Assembly (NCBI GenBank): GCA_001792895.1
Contig: MARA01000006.1
Location: 496,001-560,000, forward strand
DNA from: Lentinus brumalis
Lineage: Eukaryota; Basidiomycota; Agaricomycetes; Polyporales; Polyporaceae
Direction of reading: 5' to 3'
Length of the DNA stretch: 64,000 bases
Part shown: positions 11,529 through 23,446 of the stretch, piece after piece
How positions within the stretch are numbered: position 1 is the stretch's first letter
How the letters are laid out: the number at the start of each line of letters is the position of its first letter
Position numbers and translations under genes: made by a program
The notes under the pieces: model-generated
Seen by the model: only the letters and a program-made list of their open reading frames with translations
Told to the model about the DNA's origin: nothing
Database searches by the model: none

Positions 11529-13066
11529 ATGTCTGCGGTTCTACGTACCTCAGCCACCTCGGACCGCCCTCTGACTCGGTCGCAGAGTGCAGTGAACCAC
11601 TCATGTCCGCGTGAGTGCCCGTGAACTTCTGCCGCGCGTACCTTGCTGACACTTTGTTTCAGCCGTCACCTCCCGACCGATACCCGTCGCGGGCGCAGAC
11701 TTACACAGCGCCCCAAAGCGGGCGGGGCGCAGACAGTGGTCTCAATTCAGGCCGACGCACGAGGAGTTTGAGAGGCACCGTGCTGCGTTGGACTTAGAGC
11801 AGGACATGGATGCCATGAGCGACCTGTCGGAACCCGAGTGAGTCTCATGCACACCCAGCCTATGAAAATTGCCTCACCTCGCTCCGAAAGGTTCTTAACC
11901 ACATGGGAGAGACGGTCCGCCAAAGGCAAACGAGCATCAGTAGTCAAGGGAGCCGGACGGCAGGCTCGTGCTGACGTCCGGCGTGCTCAAAGGCACCACG
12001 CTACCGGTATGTACCACCCACCGACAACTACCTGTCGACTGTGCCCCCGGGGATTGACTGTGCCTCCATAGTCCAGATGAAGGTGTTCTCCCTCGCAGAC
12101 GCCGTCAAAACACCGCATGGTCGTCCAGATAACGTGCAGGTCGTTGAGCCCCCCGGGCCGGTACATGTGCTGCGAGGTGAAGAGCCAGGGCGGGTGAAGA
12201 GTGAGGACGACTTCGACCTGATTTACCACCTACCGGGCGGCATCCATGGCCGCAGTCTGGTGCGTTTATCTGCCTGCTTGCAGCGATTCGTGCTCATGAC
12301 GTGCTGGATGGCCTTACTCCAGGAGGAACTGTTCGAGGCGGCGCGTGAGTGGGGTAACGTCTGCAAGCCTAGCAAGTCGGTCTCGAACGACAAGAAGGGC
12401 GGCTACAAGGACATTGGAGATCTAGTCGGCACCACGCGCATCGTACTCGCCTGGCATGCGATTGGACACCCGGTGCGTTTCAATGTTGATGAGGCGTGCA
12501 TGCTGTGAGCTCACGCGGACCATCAGCATGAAGAACCTGGCGTGTGTGCCGACGTTCTGCGCAATCGCCTCACTTTCAACGCCGCGTGCACCCTGCTGGA
12601 GAAGTTGGACGTTGTCAATTCGTACGTCATGGCGCTCCTGAAAACCATTGATCCAGACCAATACAGGTCCCTGGAGCAGCTATATGAGTGGCGCCTGAGC
12701 AAGTTCGCGAGTTCGCGCGCGCTGTCCGGCCTCACCGAGCCGCAGCTCTTCTTTGAGGGGCGGGAGATACAGTTTAATCGCTTCTCAAAGGCGCACTGGG
12801 ATGCTCAGGACCCGCACTGGGCTTGGGCTATCATCATCTATTTCGGGACGTTCGGGTCATGCAGACTGAAGTTCAAGGAGTTGCGCACGGAGGTGGTGTT
12901 GCGCCCAGGGGACGTTGTGGCTATACGAGGGCAGGATGTGCTGCATGAGGCGACCGATTGGGAGACCGGTGAACGTCACCTGCTGGTGCACTTTACGCAC
13001 CGGTCTCTCTGGAACCAGGCTGGCATCCCGATGAAGACCAGTCGTGCAGCCCCGTTTTCTGATTAG
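11529..13066 (+). CDS. TET/JBP-family 2-oxoglutarate/Fe(II) dioxygenase
   Basis: Predicted nuclear enzyme that oxidises 5-methylcytosine (or thymine) in DNA using 2-oxoglutarate and Fe(II). The start MSAVLRTSATSDRP joins by short introns through RPTHEEFERHRAALDLEQDM to an exon with MKVFSLADAVKTPHG, YHLPGGIHGRSL and KGGYKDIGDLVGTTRI. The exon ending at 12472 (AIGHP) joins the last exon at 12527 (HEEPGVCADVLRNRL). The last exon carries the double-stranded beta-helix core: REIQFNRFSKAHWDAQDPHW has the HxD iron ligands at codons 12794-12802, RPGDVVAIRGQDVLHEATDW follows, and LLVHFTHRSLW supplies the distal His and an Arg. The catalytic residues look intact, so this is probably active. Fungal TET/JBP genes are known to expand together with DNA transposons. 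The 5' exon chain is less certain than the last two exons. Confidence 0.85.
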
Positions 13067-13370
13067 CTTACAATGTGCACAACCATGTATTGACGCCGTA
13101 TTCACGAGAACTCGGACGTTAGACATATTAACTTACCGCTTTCTGCTCTCTTTTCCCGTGGTACCCGCGAGAGTTGGGGACTGCGTGCGGAGGACGTCCT
13201 TGGTGGGAATGCGGCCGGCAGTCCAAGGACGCAATAAGGCCCCGGAGATCAATTACTGATCGCGATTGTTGCCCCGCACGATAGTACCGAGAGTGGGCTG
13301 AGACGAATAACAATCTTCGACCGTTACTGCGTTTTTTGCTTCTGCACTCTCACCTTTCGTGCAAGGCGCT
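13067..13370. other. intergenic, no feature seen
   Basis: About 300 bases between the TET/JBP stop and the next possible exon. Nothing recognisable. Confidence 0.4.
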
Positions 13371-14047
13371 ATCTCAACGTGAAGACACTGCTCGGCTGCC
13401 GGCCGTCCGCGTCATGGAGGTGCGTGTGCGCTGACGAACAGTTTCACGGTGGATACTCAACCATATCTCACCCAATAGGACGTACTGGCCGCAATTACAG
13501 CTGCCCACCAGAGCGAGATATGGTGGCACAGACATCGCACGTTGTCATCGTGGATGCTCACGGTGTACATCTGGACAGAGGTATGAACGAACCGCGGTGG
13601 TATTGTCACGGTGTCGCGGTGTCGTGGCTGGTTGCACTATACTGAAATTCCGCCGACTAGGATCACCGCCCACCTCGTATCTGCCATGCACGAGTGCGCA
13701 CAGGTCAACACAGGGTCTCGCTCAGCCAACATCGAGGAACTCGTGACGGGTATGCGACCCTCGAGGGGGAGGAGGTCGAGATGTGGAACCCATTTCGCCG
13801 CGAATGGGTTACACGCAGCCGAGGCAGCGATATCTACGCCTGTGTCGTGCTTCGTTACACTGTGCTTGTCCGTGCAGTGAACGTCAGGCATTGTCCGGGT
13901 TTGGCGGCCCTCCAGGCCGAAGAAATTATCCCAGACGTCCACGCATACTTCAGGTTCCGTGATGCCTTTCGGCGGAGGTACGGCGACCGTTTGGACGTCA
14001 GACCACCTGGGGAACTACCTACGCCAGACACGTCAGACGTGGAATGA
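13371..14047 (+). CDS. possible unrecognised multi-exon gene
   Basis: I do not recognise it. A chain of short frames with plausible splice sites runs through LAAITAAHQSEIWWHRHRT (about 13480-13530), a short exon beginning near 13661 (DHRPP), and a last exon with EGEEVEMWNPFRREWVTRS (about 13765-13820), possibly an intron ending GTGCAG at 13879, then EEIIPDVHAYFRFRDAFRRR and PTPDTSDVE with a stop at 14047. The start is unknown. Same strand as the TET/JBP gene. Confidence 0.35.
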
Positions 14048-14291
14048 TTATATTGCAGGCGCAGTACGCCGTTACTCGATACCGTGCTGTACACAAACCC
14101 AGAGATTATCTTAGCCTTTTGGCAGGACTACGAAGATCCGTGTGATGCGTTGGAGGGAGTGTCGCCACGAACTGCTGAAGCCACAATAGTTGGGACAAGA
14201 ATGCCCAATGCTAGTGGGCAGCATGAAACATACATGGAGATTGTGCTCTGGTACATCATTGGTATCTACGGTACGAGGTCGTAAGCCGGGA

Positions 14292-16304
14292 TTATTCTGT
14301 CTCCTCTGTATCGTAAAAATCTGGAGAGACGGGAAGCGTCTTCGATTTGATGAGATCATAACGATTCACAATGGCTTGCGCCCAAGTGATAAATGTCTTG
14401 CACGGCTCCCAGATCGCGTCGTGTATGCCCGCGGGCAACGGCTCCGTTGGTATATGGCGCCGAGTCGGAAGACGAGCTGGTCCGAACAGCGCTTTCATAG
14501 CATGAAATGCCCGATGCTCCACGGAAGTGACGACGTGCCTGCCTAACTGCTCCTCCCAGACATGTTTGTTCTGGCCCAACCACGTGTATACCGATTGCAC
14601 CTTCTCCAGGCGCGAACGGACGGATCGGTACGTTGAGGGGCGCATGCCTAACATCACCATCACGTCGTCTCGGTGTATAACTACAGGGCGGCCGTCCTCT
14701 TGTACCGTCACCGACGTGCGATCGCTCTGCGATGTGCCAATGCCCAAATCGGCTAGGGCACCGCCGATGATCCTGAGCCGCAGGACGTCCCGATACGCGA
14801 CCCCGTATGCAGGTGGGCGGCGACTGAGCTCGCGAGCGCGGGCCACGCGCTTGGGGAAAACCCGGCAGATGTGCTGCACGATGAGTGGGTCGACGGACGG
14901 CAACGCTCTCGCCCCCGTGCCTGTAGCACCACGCGTGGAGTCCTCATCTTCTTCTTCCTCCACGGGAGGGATGGGAGAAGAACGATCGAGGTCTGGAAGC
15001 AGACTTTGTGTTAGCTCAAGTCGTACCCCAAGGTGACCCTGCGGACGTTACCTATGTGTCTCACGCTCGAGTCGCTGTCTGAGGCTGAATCACGGTCAGG
15101 GGACGTGGCTCGGGCTTGGTGAGGGCCTGGACCTGTCTCACTGCGCGGCGCGATCAACGGTGGTTGGAATGGCTGAGCATGCGGGATCTCCGCCCTCGAG
15201 ACCATAGACGAAAGCTGCAGCGGGCGTTCGGTCTTGATGAGGCGGGCGCTGGACAACTGCACGCGCATTCGGGTGAATAGTCACTCGCGAACGACGGCGG
15301 AACACAGTCGCATACCTGTGTGCGCACGGCACGGTGATGCAGAAGGGCTAGGTTTGGGGGCACTGGCAGGAATGGTAACCGCCGAGGGGCGCCGCGGACA
15401 CGATTGTTCGTCTCCGAGGAGGGCTCGACCCGGACAGGGATGCTTGTTGTGGCTATATGCATGGCCCTATGAAATCCCGATGAGTAATTGCAGAAACACA
15501 CGGGCCAAGCTTGCATGCCTTGTTGAGTCACCGTTCGGAGCAGGACCGCCACCCTCCGGCGTTTGCTCTGGCATTGCGCAAGTCGACACCTCCTCCTGCG
15601 GACCATATGGCCTCAGGACTTCATGCGCAGACTCCGGGGCCGACAAGTGGGTCCTCATAGCCTGAGGCCCGCTCCGAGGAGAGTGCAGCGCAGGGTGCGT
15701 CATGGTCTCCTCAGTGCCACACCGCGGTGCCAATATTTCGATGGCGGTGACAGCCTCGGAATGTGCCTGACCTGGATACTCATAAGACGCGACTGACGGC
15801 GTCGGCAGCGATGAAACTTAGCACTGCAGTGAGACCCAAGAACTGCAGAGGACAATGTAGCGGAACACTGACCGTGTTCGTCTTCATGCATCGGGACTCC
15901 AGCGCTGCACTGGCCCGTATTCAGAGAAGCTGCACGTCGGCGGGAATAAGATTGAGTTGCCAGCGAACGGAGACAAATGAGCCAGCTGAACTCACCGCAT
16001 TCGTCCTGCTCCATTGCCCTCTCTGACCCCTGGGGTGCGCCGGACTCATAGGTGAGACTTCGGGAACTATGCGCATCTGCTCGTGTGGGTCGCTCAGTGA
16101 GTGTGAACAACAGCCGATATGCGCAGAGGGAGGCAGTTCGACGAACTCACCGGTTACATGTTCTGAAACCGCATGATCTACCATCGCATCGGAGGAGGTA
16201 AAGCCACTGACAGAATCACCATTCGGGACCTCGTCAGCGACAGCAACATCGTCTTGTACACAATCATGGTCGTGGGTAGAACAGGCGGCCAACGCGGGTC
16301 CCAT
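14292..16304 (-). CDS. unrecognised gene, 5' part lost at the hAT junction
   Basis: The best-supported part is a 223-codon frame at 14292-14963, with DPLIVQHICRVFPKRVARAR, RDVLRLRIIGGALADLG, VMLGMRPSTYRSVRSRLEKV and a stop at 14292. Upstream frames with possible splice joins continue to the hAT boundary (for example MRVQLSSARLIKTERPLQLS near 15268, and an Asp/Ser-rich stretch). The frame next to the element (PALAACSTHDHD, 16290) is open right up to the junction, so the gene may be broken by the insertion. No known domain recognised. Confidence 0.35.
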
Positions 16305-16305
16305 G

Positions 16306-18922
16306 TAGGGACCTGCACGAGTATTGATTACTCGTGAGTGTGTGCAAGTTCACTCGTGGGAACACTTGCAAGTAATATACTCATGAGTACAAGTAACTCG
16401 TTTCCCACGGGTATCCGCGAGTACGAGTATCGATTTTGGTGCAGGCAAGTAACTCGTGAGTCCTTCCTTACAGGTTTGAAGGTTTGAAGGCCTAAACATG
16501 TAGAGTGCAGGTTCAAACTTGAATGAAGCAGTCATATAAGTAGTGAAGTAGTGAGTAGTACACATAAGCATCAAGATACAATAACGACATCATCATCATC
16601 ATCACCATCATCGTCCGGGCCTGAGTCGGCTGGTGGTGCTGGACTGCCGGCGGACTTCCCCTTCCCCTTCCCTCGCTTCGCCTTCTGCTCGAAGAGCTGG
16701 ATGACATCCCGCTCAGGGACGAGTCCAGGGACCTTAGTCCATGAGCTTAAGACCGTTGCCGCACGAGTAGACTCATCTGAAAGGTTATGCCGGAGCTTCG
16801 AGACCGTCAGCCCGCCGCGCGAGAAGGCTCGCTCAACATCAACAGAGGCAGCTTGAATCGATTCAGATCAGCACATTGTCGCCAAATATAGTCAGCGTGG
16901 AACCCACCGGGTGCAGACATGATATCAAGAGCCATCCGTGCGAGCGGAGTGTTCCCGTCATCAAGTACGTGCCAGTACTTGATTGGATCGTTCACGCTGG
17001 GGATGACGGGGGTGTTGAAATAGTCTTCGAGCGCATCGGAATCGACGGATACGCTGGCGCTGTCTAGTGCAACTGCAAAGATGTCGTCGGCCTACAACGC
17101 AGAGTTGCGGTATAGATTCATGAGCAGTACGGGACAAGTAGGGTTGATAACATACCGGTGTGTCGGTTACCGTAGCCGCAGTCGCTGTCACGGGCTTATA
17201 CCGCTGCCATTCCTGACGGAGGATATCCTTTGCGGTCTCGATCCAATCGGGCAGCCACTTCTCATTGACGAAATACTGTGTCTTGTGCTTCGGATGCAAG
17301 ACTATGACATAATGAGTGGTTAGTGATAGAATCGTGAGCGAGCTCAGTGGAAACTTACGTATGGCACAGCGATACATGATCGACTCGTCGGTCTTGCTAT
17401 AGTACTTGTTTAAGACGTCGCGCCCGAGTGTGACGCCATACCGAACGAGAGGGTGCAGCTTGGTGTCGTTCGCGGCCTTCTTGAGCATGGCCTCGAGTAT
17501 GTCAATGATGAGGATGACGTTGTGTAGGAGCGGCCGCTTCGAAACTGACATACGCTCAGTGGCATTGAGGAAATGCTGCAACAATGGTTAACTTACGGTC
17601 AGAACACCCGGGGTAACAGAGCGACTCACCGAGAGTATTGGTGCTAGTTGTTCCAGCATCTGCCACTGGGTCTGAGACAGCTTGAGGGTCTTGAGCTTAC
17701 GCCCTCGGCCGCGAGTAGGGTTATGACGGGGGAGAGAGACCAGGGCGTCCAACGGCACCCGGAGATAGATCGCACGCTTGGACTCCATCGCGACACTGTT
17801 CCAGCGAGTCGGGACTGACTTGACAACCTTCAATGGTTTGCGGTCATACTTCTTGCAAAGCTCTGCAAGATCGTCAGTCAGAGTGGGACTGTTGTGAACG
17901 CGTTTCGTGAGGCTATGCAGCTGCATCATCGTCGACGTGAGCACGAGGTATGCAGGCAGGTAGATCTGAATGTCATACCTTGGATAGGGTCGTCCGGCCG
18001 AACTTGAGGTCGTCTTCGGAGATGTTGAACGACTTCCGGGCCTTGGCTTCGAGCTTGTCAATGACCAAGGCATCGCTGGCCGCCTGGTCTGGATCGACCT
18101 CGTACTCGTCCACCTCGTCCTCTTCAAGCTCGGTGTCGTCTTCATCGTCGTCCTCGAAATCGTCTCCGTCTTCATCGCCGGACCCGAGGTCCCCGTCTTC
18201 ATCTGCGCTATCGTCCGTGTCCTCGTCGTGGGTGACTCGGATTGCCTTAACTTGGCGGTCCTTCCTGCTCGTCGCCTTGTTGAATGGGCGAAGGATGGCC
18301 TGCACATAACAGATACATCAGTATCAGACTACCAGACTGTAGACAATTCAGAAAAAGACCGGACAGAACGCACCTTGACGACCAAGTTCAAGATATGGCA
18401 CATGCATCGTATGCGCGTCCGCTCACCACTCGGTCCGGGGAGAAGATTCTCGAGCGCAGCAACCATGGTGTCGTTGTTTGATGCATTGTCAGCTGTTTGC
18501 CCGTAAATCTATGATAGCAGAGGCTCTGGATAAGTACGGTGGCAGATGTAAGTATAGATGGTTCGACGTACCTTGTCCGAGATCCCGAACGTCTCAAGAC
18601 ACTTGCTGAGCTCCTCAGCAAGGTACTCGCCTGTATGACTGCGACGCAGCCTGACACAGAAAACTGTGAGCCGAAGCGACGGAAAAGGACAAGGCGAGAA
18701 GGGAGACGTACCGGATGTAGTCCAGAAGGATTGACTTGAGATCACCCCTCTCCTCGAAGCATACGACGACGCCTAAGAACGATAGAACGTTCGGCGAGGT
18801 CCAGCCATCAAACATGATATGAATGAGGCCACGTTGCGACTGGAGGTAGCTTGCTATCTCACGCTTGGCAAGCATGAAGACTTCTTTGACGTCTCTCGAG
18901 ATTGTAGTGGCTGAGGGGACGA
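16306..18922 (-). mobile_element. hAT transposon copy A, truncated (2,617 bases)
   Basis: Starts with the terminal inverted repeat TAGGGACCTGCACGAGT at 16306 and matches the first 2,617 bases of copy B (18923-21539). It stops inside the transposase gene at GGGGACGA and runs directly into the terminal repeat of copy B. Every reading frame in it is identical to the equivalent frame in copies B and C, so the duplication is very recent or is an assembly artefact. The eight bases before it (GTCCCATG) do not match the eight after copy B (GTGCACGC). Confidence 0.93.
16571..18922 (-). pseudogene. hAT transposase fragment in copy A
   Basis: The 3' part of the transposase, from within exon 3 (just before VPSATTISRDVKEV) to the stop at 16571. 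It lacks the N-terminal zinc finger and the promoter. It keeps the first catalytic Asp (FDGWTS), the TADNASNND motif and the dimerisation region with ERAFSRGG, but it has no start of its own. Splice sites are unchanged relative to the intact copies. Confidence 0.9.
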
Positions 18923-19187
18923 TAGGGACCTGCACGAGTATTGATTACTCGTGAGTGTGTGCAAGTTCACTCGTGGGAACACTTGCAAGTAATATACTCA
19001 TGAGTACAAGTAACTCGTTTCCCACGGGTATCCGCGAGTACGAGTATCGATTTTGGTGCAGGCAAGTAACTCGTGAGTCCTTCCTTACAGGTTTGAAGGT
19101 TTGAAGGCCTAAACATGTAGAGTGCAGGTTCAAACTTGAATGAAGCAGTCATATAAGTAGTGAAGTAGTGAGTAGTACACATAAGCA

Positions 19188-22100
19188 TCAAGATACAATA
19201 ACGACATCATCATCATCATCACCATCATCGTCCGGGCCTGAGTCGGCTGGTGGTGCTGGACTGCCGGCGGACTTCCCCTTCCCCTTCCCTCGCTTCGCCT
19301 TCTGCTCGAAGAGCTGGATGACATCCCGCTCAGGGACGAGTCCAGGGACCTTAGTCCATGAGCTTAAGACCGTTGCCGCACGAGTAGACTCATCTGAAAG
19401 GTTATGCCGGAGCTTCGAGACCGTCAGCCCGCCGCGCGAGAAGGCTCGCTCAACATCAACAGAGGCAGCTTGAATCGATTCAGATCAGCACATTGTCGCC
19501 AAATATAGTCAGCGTGGAACCCACCGGGTGCAGACATGATATCAAGAGCCATCCGTGCGAGCGGAGTGTTCCCGTCATCAAGTACGTGCCAGTACTTGAT
19601 TGGATCGTTCACGCTGGGGATGACGGGGGTGTTGAAATAGTCTTCGAGCGCATCGGAATCGACGGATACGCTGGCGCTGTCTAGTGCAACTGCAAAGATG
19701 TCGTCGGCCTACAACGCAGAGTTGCGGTATAGATTCATGAGCAGTACGGGACAAGTAGGGTTGATAACATACCGGTGTGTCGGTTACCGTAGCCGCAGTC
19801 GCTGTCACGGGCTTATACCGCTGCCATTCCTGACGGAGGATATCCTTTGCGGTCTCGATCCAATCGGGCAGCCACTTCTCATTGACGAAATACTGTGTCT
19901 TGTGCTTCGGATGCAAGACTATGACATAATGAGTGGTTAGTGATAGAATCGTGAGCGAGCTCAGTGGAAACTTACGTATGGCACAGCGATACATGATCGA
20001 CTCGTCGGTCTTGCTATAGTACTTGTTTAAGACGTCGCGCCCGAGTGTGACGCCATACCGAACGAGAGGGTGCAGCTTGGTGTCGTTCGCGGCCTTCTTG
20101 AGCATGGCCTCGAGTATGTCAATGATGAGGATGACGTTGTGTAGGAGCGGCCGCTTCGAAACTGACATACGCTCAGTGGCATTGAGGAAATGCTGCAACA
20201 ATGGTTAACTTACGGTCAGAACACCCGGGGTAACAGAGCGACTCACCGAGAGTATTGGTGCTAGTTGTTCCAGCATCTGCCACTGGGTCTGAGACAGCTT
20301 GAGGGTCTTGAGCTTACGCCCTCGGCCGCGAGTAGGGTTATGACGGGGGAGAGAGACCAGGGCGTCCAACGGCACCCGGAGATAGATCGCACGCTTGGAC
20401 TCCATCGCGACACTGTTCCAGCGAGTCGGGACTGACTTGACAACCTTCAATGGTTTGCGGTCATACTTCTTGCAAAGCTCTGCAAGATCGTCAGTCAGAG
20501 TGGGACTGTTGTGAACGCGTTTCGTGAGGCTATGCAGCTGCATCATCGTCGACGTGAGCACGAGGTATGCAGGCAGGTAGATCTGAATGTCATACCTTGG
20601 ATAGGGTCGTCCGGCCGAACTTGAGGTCGTCTTCGGAGATGTTGAACGACTTCCGGGCCTTGGCTTCGAGCTTGTCAATGACCAAGGCATCGCTGGCCGC
20701 CTGGTCTGGATCGACCTCGTACTCGTCCACCTCGTCCTCTTCAAGCTCGGTGTCGTCTTCATCGTCGTCCTCGAAATCGTCTCCGTCTTCATCGCCGGAC
20801 CCGAGGTCCCCGTCTTCATCTGCGCTATCGTCCGTGTCCTCGTCGTGGGTGACTCGGATTGCCTTAACTTGGCGGTCCTTCCTGCTCGTCGCCTTGTTGA
20901 ATGGGCGAAGGATGGCCTGCACATAACAGATACATCAGTATCAGACTACCAGACTGTAGACAATTCAGAAAAAGACCGGACAGAACGCACCTTGACGACC
21001 AAGTTCAAGATATGGCACATGCATCGTATGCGCGTCCGCTCACCACTCGGTCCGGGGAGAAGATTCTCGAGCGCAGCAACCATGGTGTCGTTGTTTGATG
21101 CATTGTCAGCTGTTTGCCCGTAAATCTATGATAGCAGAGGCTCTGGATAAGTACGGTGGCAGATGTAAGTATAGATGGTTCGACGTACCTTGTCCGAGAT
21201 CCCGAACGTCTCAAGACACTTGCTGAGCTCCTCAGCAAGGTACTCGCCTGTATGACTGCGACGCAGCCTGACACAGAAAACTGTGAGCCGAAGCGACGGA
21301 AAAGGACAAGGCGAGAAGGGAGACGTACCGGATGTAGTCCAGAAGGATTGACTTGAGATCACCCCTCTCCTCGAAGCATACGACGACGCCTAAGAACGAT
21401 AGAACGTTCGGCGAGGTCCAGCCATCAAACATGATATGAATGAGGCCACGTTGCGACTGGAGGTAGCTTGCTATCTCACGCTTGGCAAGCATGAAGACTT
21501 CTTTGACGTCTCTCGAGATTGTAGTGGCTGAGGGGACGACTGTCTTCGCATATAGCATCTTGAATATCTCCAGGAGGGGTTCGTCCTCAACAATTGCGAA
21601 TGGGCGGTGGCACCGCGTCACCCATACAGACAGAAGATATCGGAACTTCGCGTGGGTATAGCTGGCACCCTGGGCGTAGTCGGCAATTGTACCGGGAGTG
21701 CCTGGAGGGGGCGGACTACATGCCTCCGCGTGATTCTTGAGGTTCGTCGTCGAATTATCGGTGCGCGCACGGGTGAGGACTGTCCCGGTGCTGTTGAGAT
21801 GTCAGTACTTCGCACGGGAGTATGGATGTGTACTATTACTCACCGTGGACATCTAAACTTGTATTTCCACTCTCCCTTCTCGAGTACGATCTTCGGAGGC
21901 ATGTCGTAGTGCTCGTAGAATTTTGACGTCCACTTCTCCATTTGCTTCTCTGAACGCGCGTAGAATGTGTGAGCATCAATGCAAGACATGTAAGACAAAG
22001 CAGAACGTACTCAAAACCTCCTGCGGCGTGTACTTGTCCGTCTTCCAACGTTTATCGAAGGCGGTCTTAGCCTTCTTGTTAGGCTGCGTGGTCTGGGAGG

Positions 22101-22194
22101 CCGTCGCTGTTGAGGTCGACTCTGCGGATGGACTCGCAGGGCGGCTCTGCGGAGGACTGGACTCAGCTCGAGTCCGCTTGTTCCCCTTCGCCAT
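19188..22194 (-). CDS. hAT transposase (copy B), 801 residues
   Basis: Cuts and rejoins element ends. Eleven exons mirror those listed for copy C and every frame is intact. Order: basic, Lys/Arg-rich N-terminus (MAKGNKRTRAESSP); degenerate BED-type zinc finger (FRCPRTGTV then NLKNHAEAC); first catalytic Asp in MFDGWTSPN; second Asp in GQTADNASNND with the CMCHILN motif; an acidic insertion of about 100 residues; then the C-terminal dimerisation domain with the catalytic Glu in SVDVERAFSRGGL; and an Asp-rich tail. The start is the ATG at 22194 on the minus strand. Likely autonomous. Because copy A follows its 3' end, transcripts may read through into the truncated copy. Confidence 0.95.
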
Positions 22195-22770
22195 CACAAG
22201 GAAGGATTGGGGGAGCGTGGACGAGTGTGGCTGGTGAGTGGCACAGATGAGTGTGGCTGATTCGGAGGAGTAACCGCGGGGATAGACAGAGGCGATGGTC
22301 TGAGGCTGGACGGTTTGCTCGACGGCCTTTTAATCATGAGTCTCCTGGCCGGCCAAGCCAAACTCCGCAGTCTTGGCTTGAACAAAGCCTTGCTTTGCGG
22401 AGGCTCTTGTGCTTTGTCCGGAGCATGTTGAGTTGCTACGACCACACCGCCAGGGCGCCACAAAGGGTACGCTGCACTGCCACCTGCCGCAGCTCCCGGG
22501 CACGTTCAGCCAACGCGTTGTCCCCTCCACGTATCCCGTTTGTCCCGACTTCAGCCTCTGCCACCCATGCTTTGACCTTCTTTTCTCTTGCTTGGACAAT
22601 GAACTCACGTCAAAGCGGCCTCTTGAGCTCGACAATCAGCGGACGTCCTTTGTGCCTCGCGGCCAACGATTGTGTCCTTCGTTTGCTTGAACCAACACAC
22701 GTACGGAGCTGAGACACTGGACGGTCAAACATTTGAGGGTCTATGGAGTAGAGCGGGAGGCAAGGACACG

Positions 22771-22777
22771 TATAAAA
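22771..22777 (+). promoter_or_regulatory. TATA box of the small hAT gene (copy B)
   Basis: TATAAAA lies 98 bases upstream of the ATG at 22869, in the 674-base region between the two divergent hAT genes. The same box exists inverted in copy C at 26911-26917. Confidence 0.6.
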
Positions 22778-22868
22778 TCCCAGGTATGTCACTCGTCTTC
22801 CTCGATATTGTCTCAGGTTCCCCGCCTCCACAGTGCCCACATCGGCACGCACCTCCCGTCGCCCAACC

Positions 22869-23446
22869 ATGGCTGATTTGTCCCGCCCACGGTCCCCAGA
22901 TCATACAAGCTCTCCGTCCAACATAACCGCCATCTTACACACCGTCTGTCCATTCCTTGCCGCAGCAGCTCGTCTGTCTGTCGGATCGCGCATACCCGAC
23001 TTCATCCACCTTACGGATTCTGTCGTTCGACTCTGTCTCAATGCCCCGGTCATCCAAGCTCTTCCCGCTGACAAGCAGCACGATGTGGTTGCGTTTATTA
23101 CGGGGTACATATCGGTGAGTCCCAGCCCTATGCGCTGATACCTACGCAGGGCTAACTTGATTCATAATGTGCGACGTGCCAGCTCCTTACCCTTCGTCCT
23201 CTGCCCTCCTCCTCTGATCCCGTTGAACGTGTCTTCTCGACGGGTGCACGTCACGCTCAAGCACAGCGGCGTCATTACGATGAGGTCTCCGACGCATGGG
23301 TCTCGCCACAGGGAGTCTACCTTGCTCACGGCCGTCCCTCAGCTACAGAGTTCTACCCGATCAGTGTCGTGTTGCATCCCGCTGCTCAAGGCCTCGCCGA
23401 CGATGTTTCTGACTCAGAAGTTCCCGACCTTGTTGATCTAGACTAG
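22869..23446 (+). CDS. small accessory protein of the hAT element (copy B), 169 residues
   Basis: Function unknown. Start chosen at CCAACCATGG (22869), giving MADLSRPRSPDHTSSPSN. Exon 1 ends at 23114 (AFITGYIS); the intron 23115-23182 has GTGAGT and GTGCCAG; exon 2 reads LLTLRPLPSSSDPVERVFST then GARHAQAQRRHYDEVSDAW and ends DLVDLD at the TAG 23444-23446. The PVERVFSTG stretch matches the signature of the hAT C-terminal dimerisation domain, yet there is no catalytic domain or zinc finger. It is divergent to the transposase and present unbroken in both full copies. It may bind or regulate the transposase, or may be a relic of an older transposase end; both are inference. Confidence 0.75.

Noticed and set aside
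16291..16322. Palindrome GGGTCCCATGTAGGGACC at the left edge of copy A as a footprint of an earlier element end
   Set aside because: Only seven or eight bases match the terminal repeat; too short to separate from chance.
17950..18309. Ser-rich plus-strand frames inside the hAT copies (also 20567-20926 and 28762-29121)
   Set aside because: They are antisense shadows of the acidic Asp/Glu insertion in the transposase.
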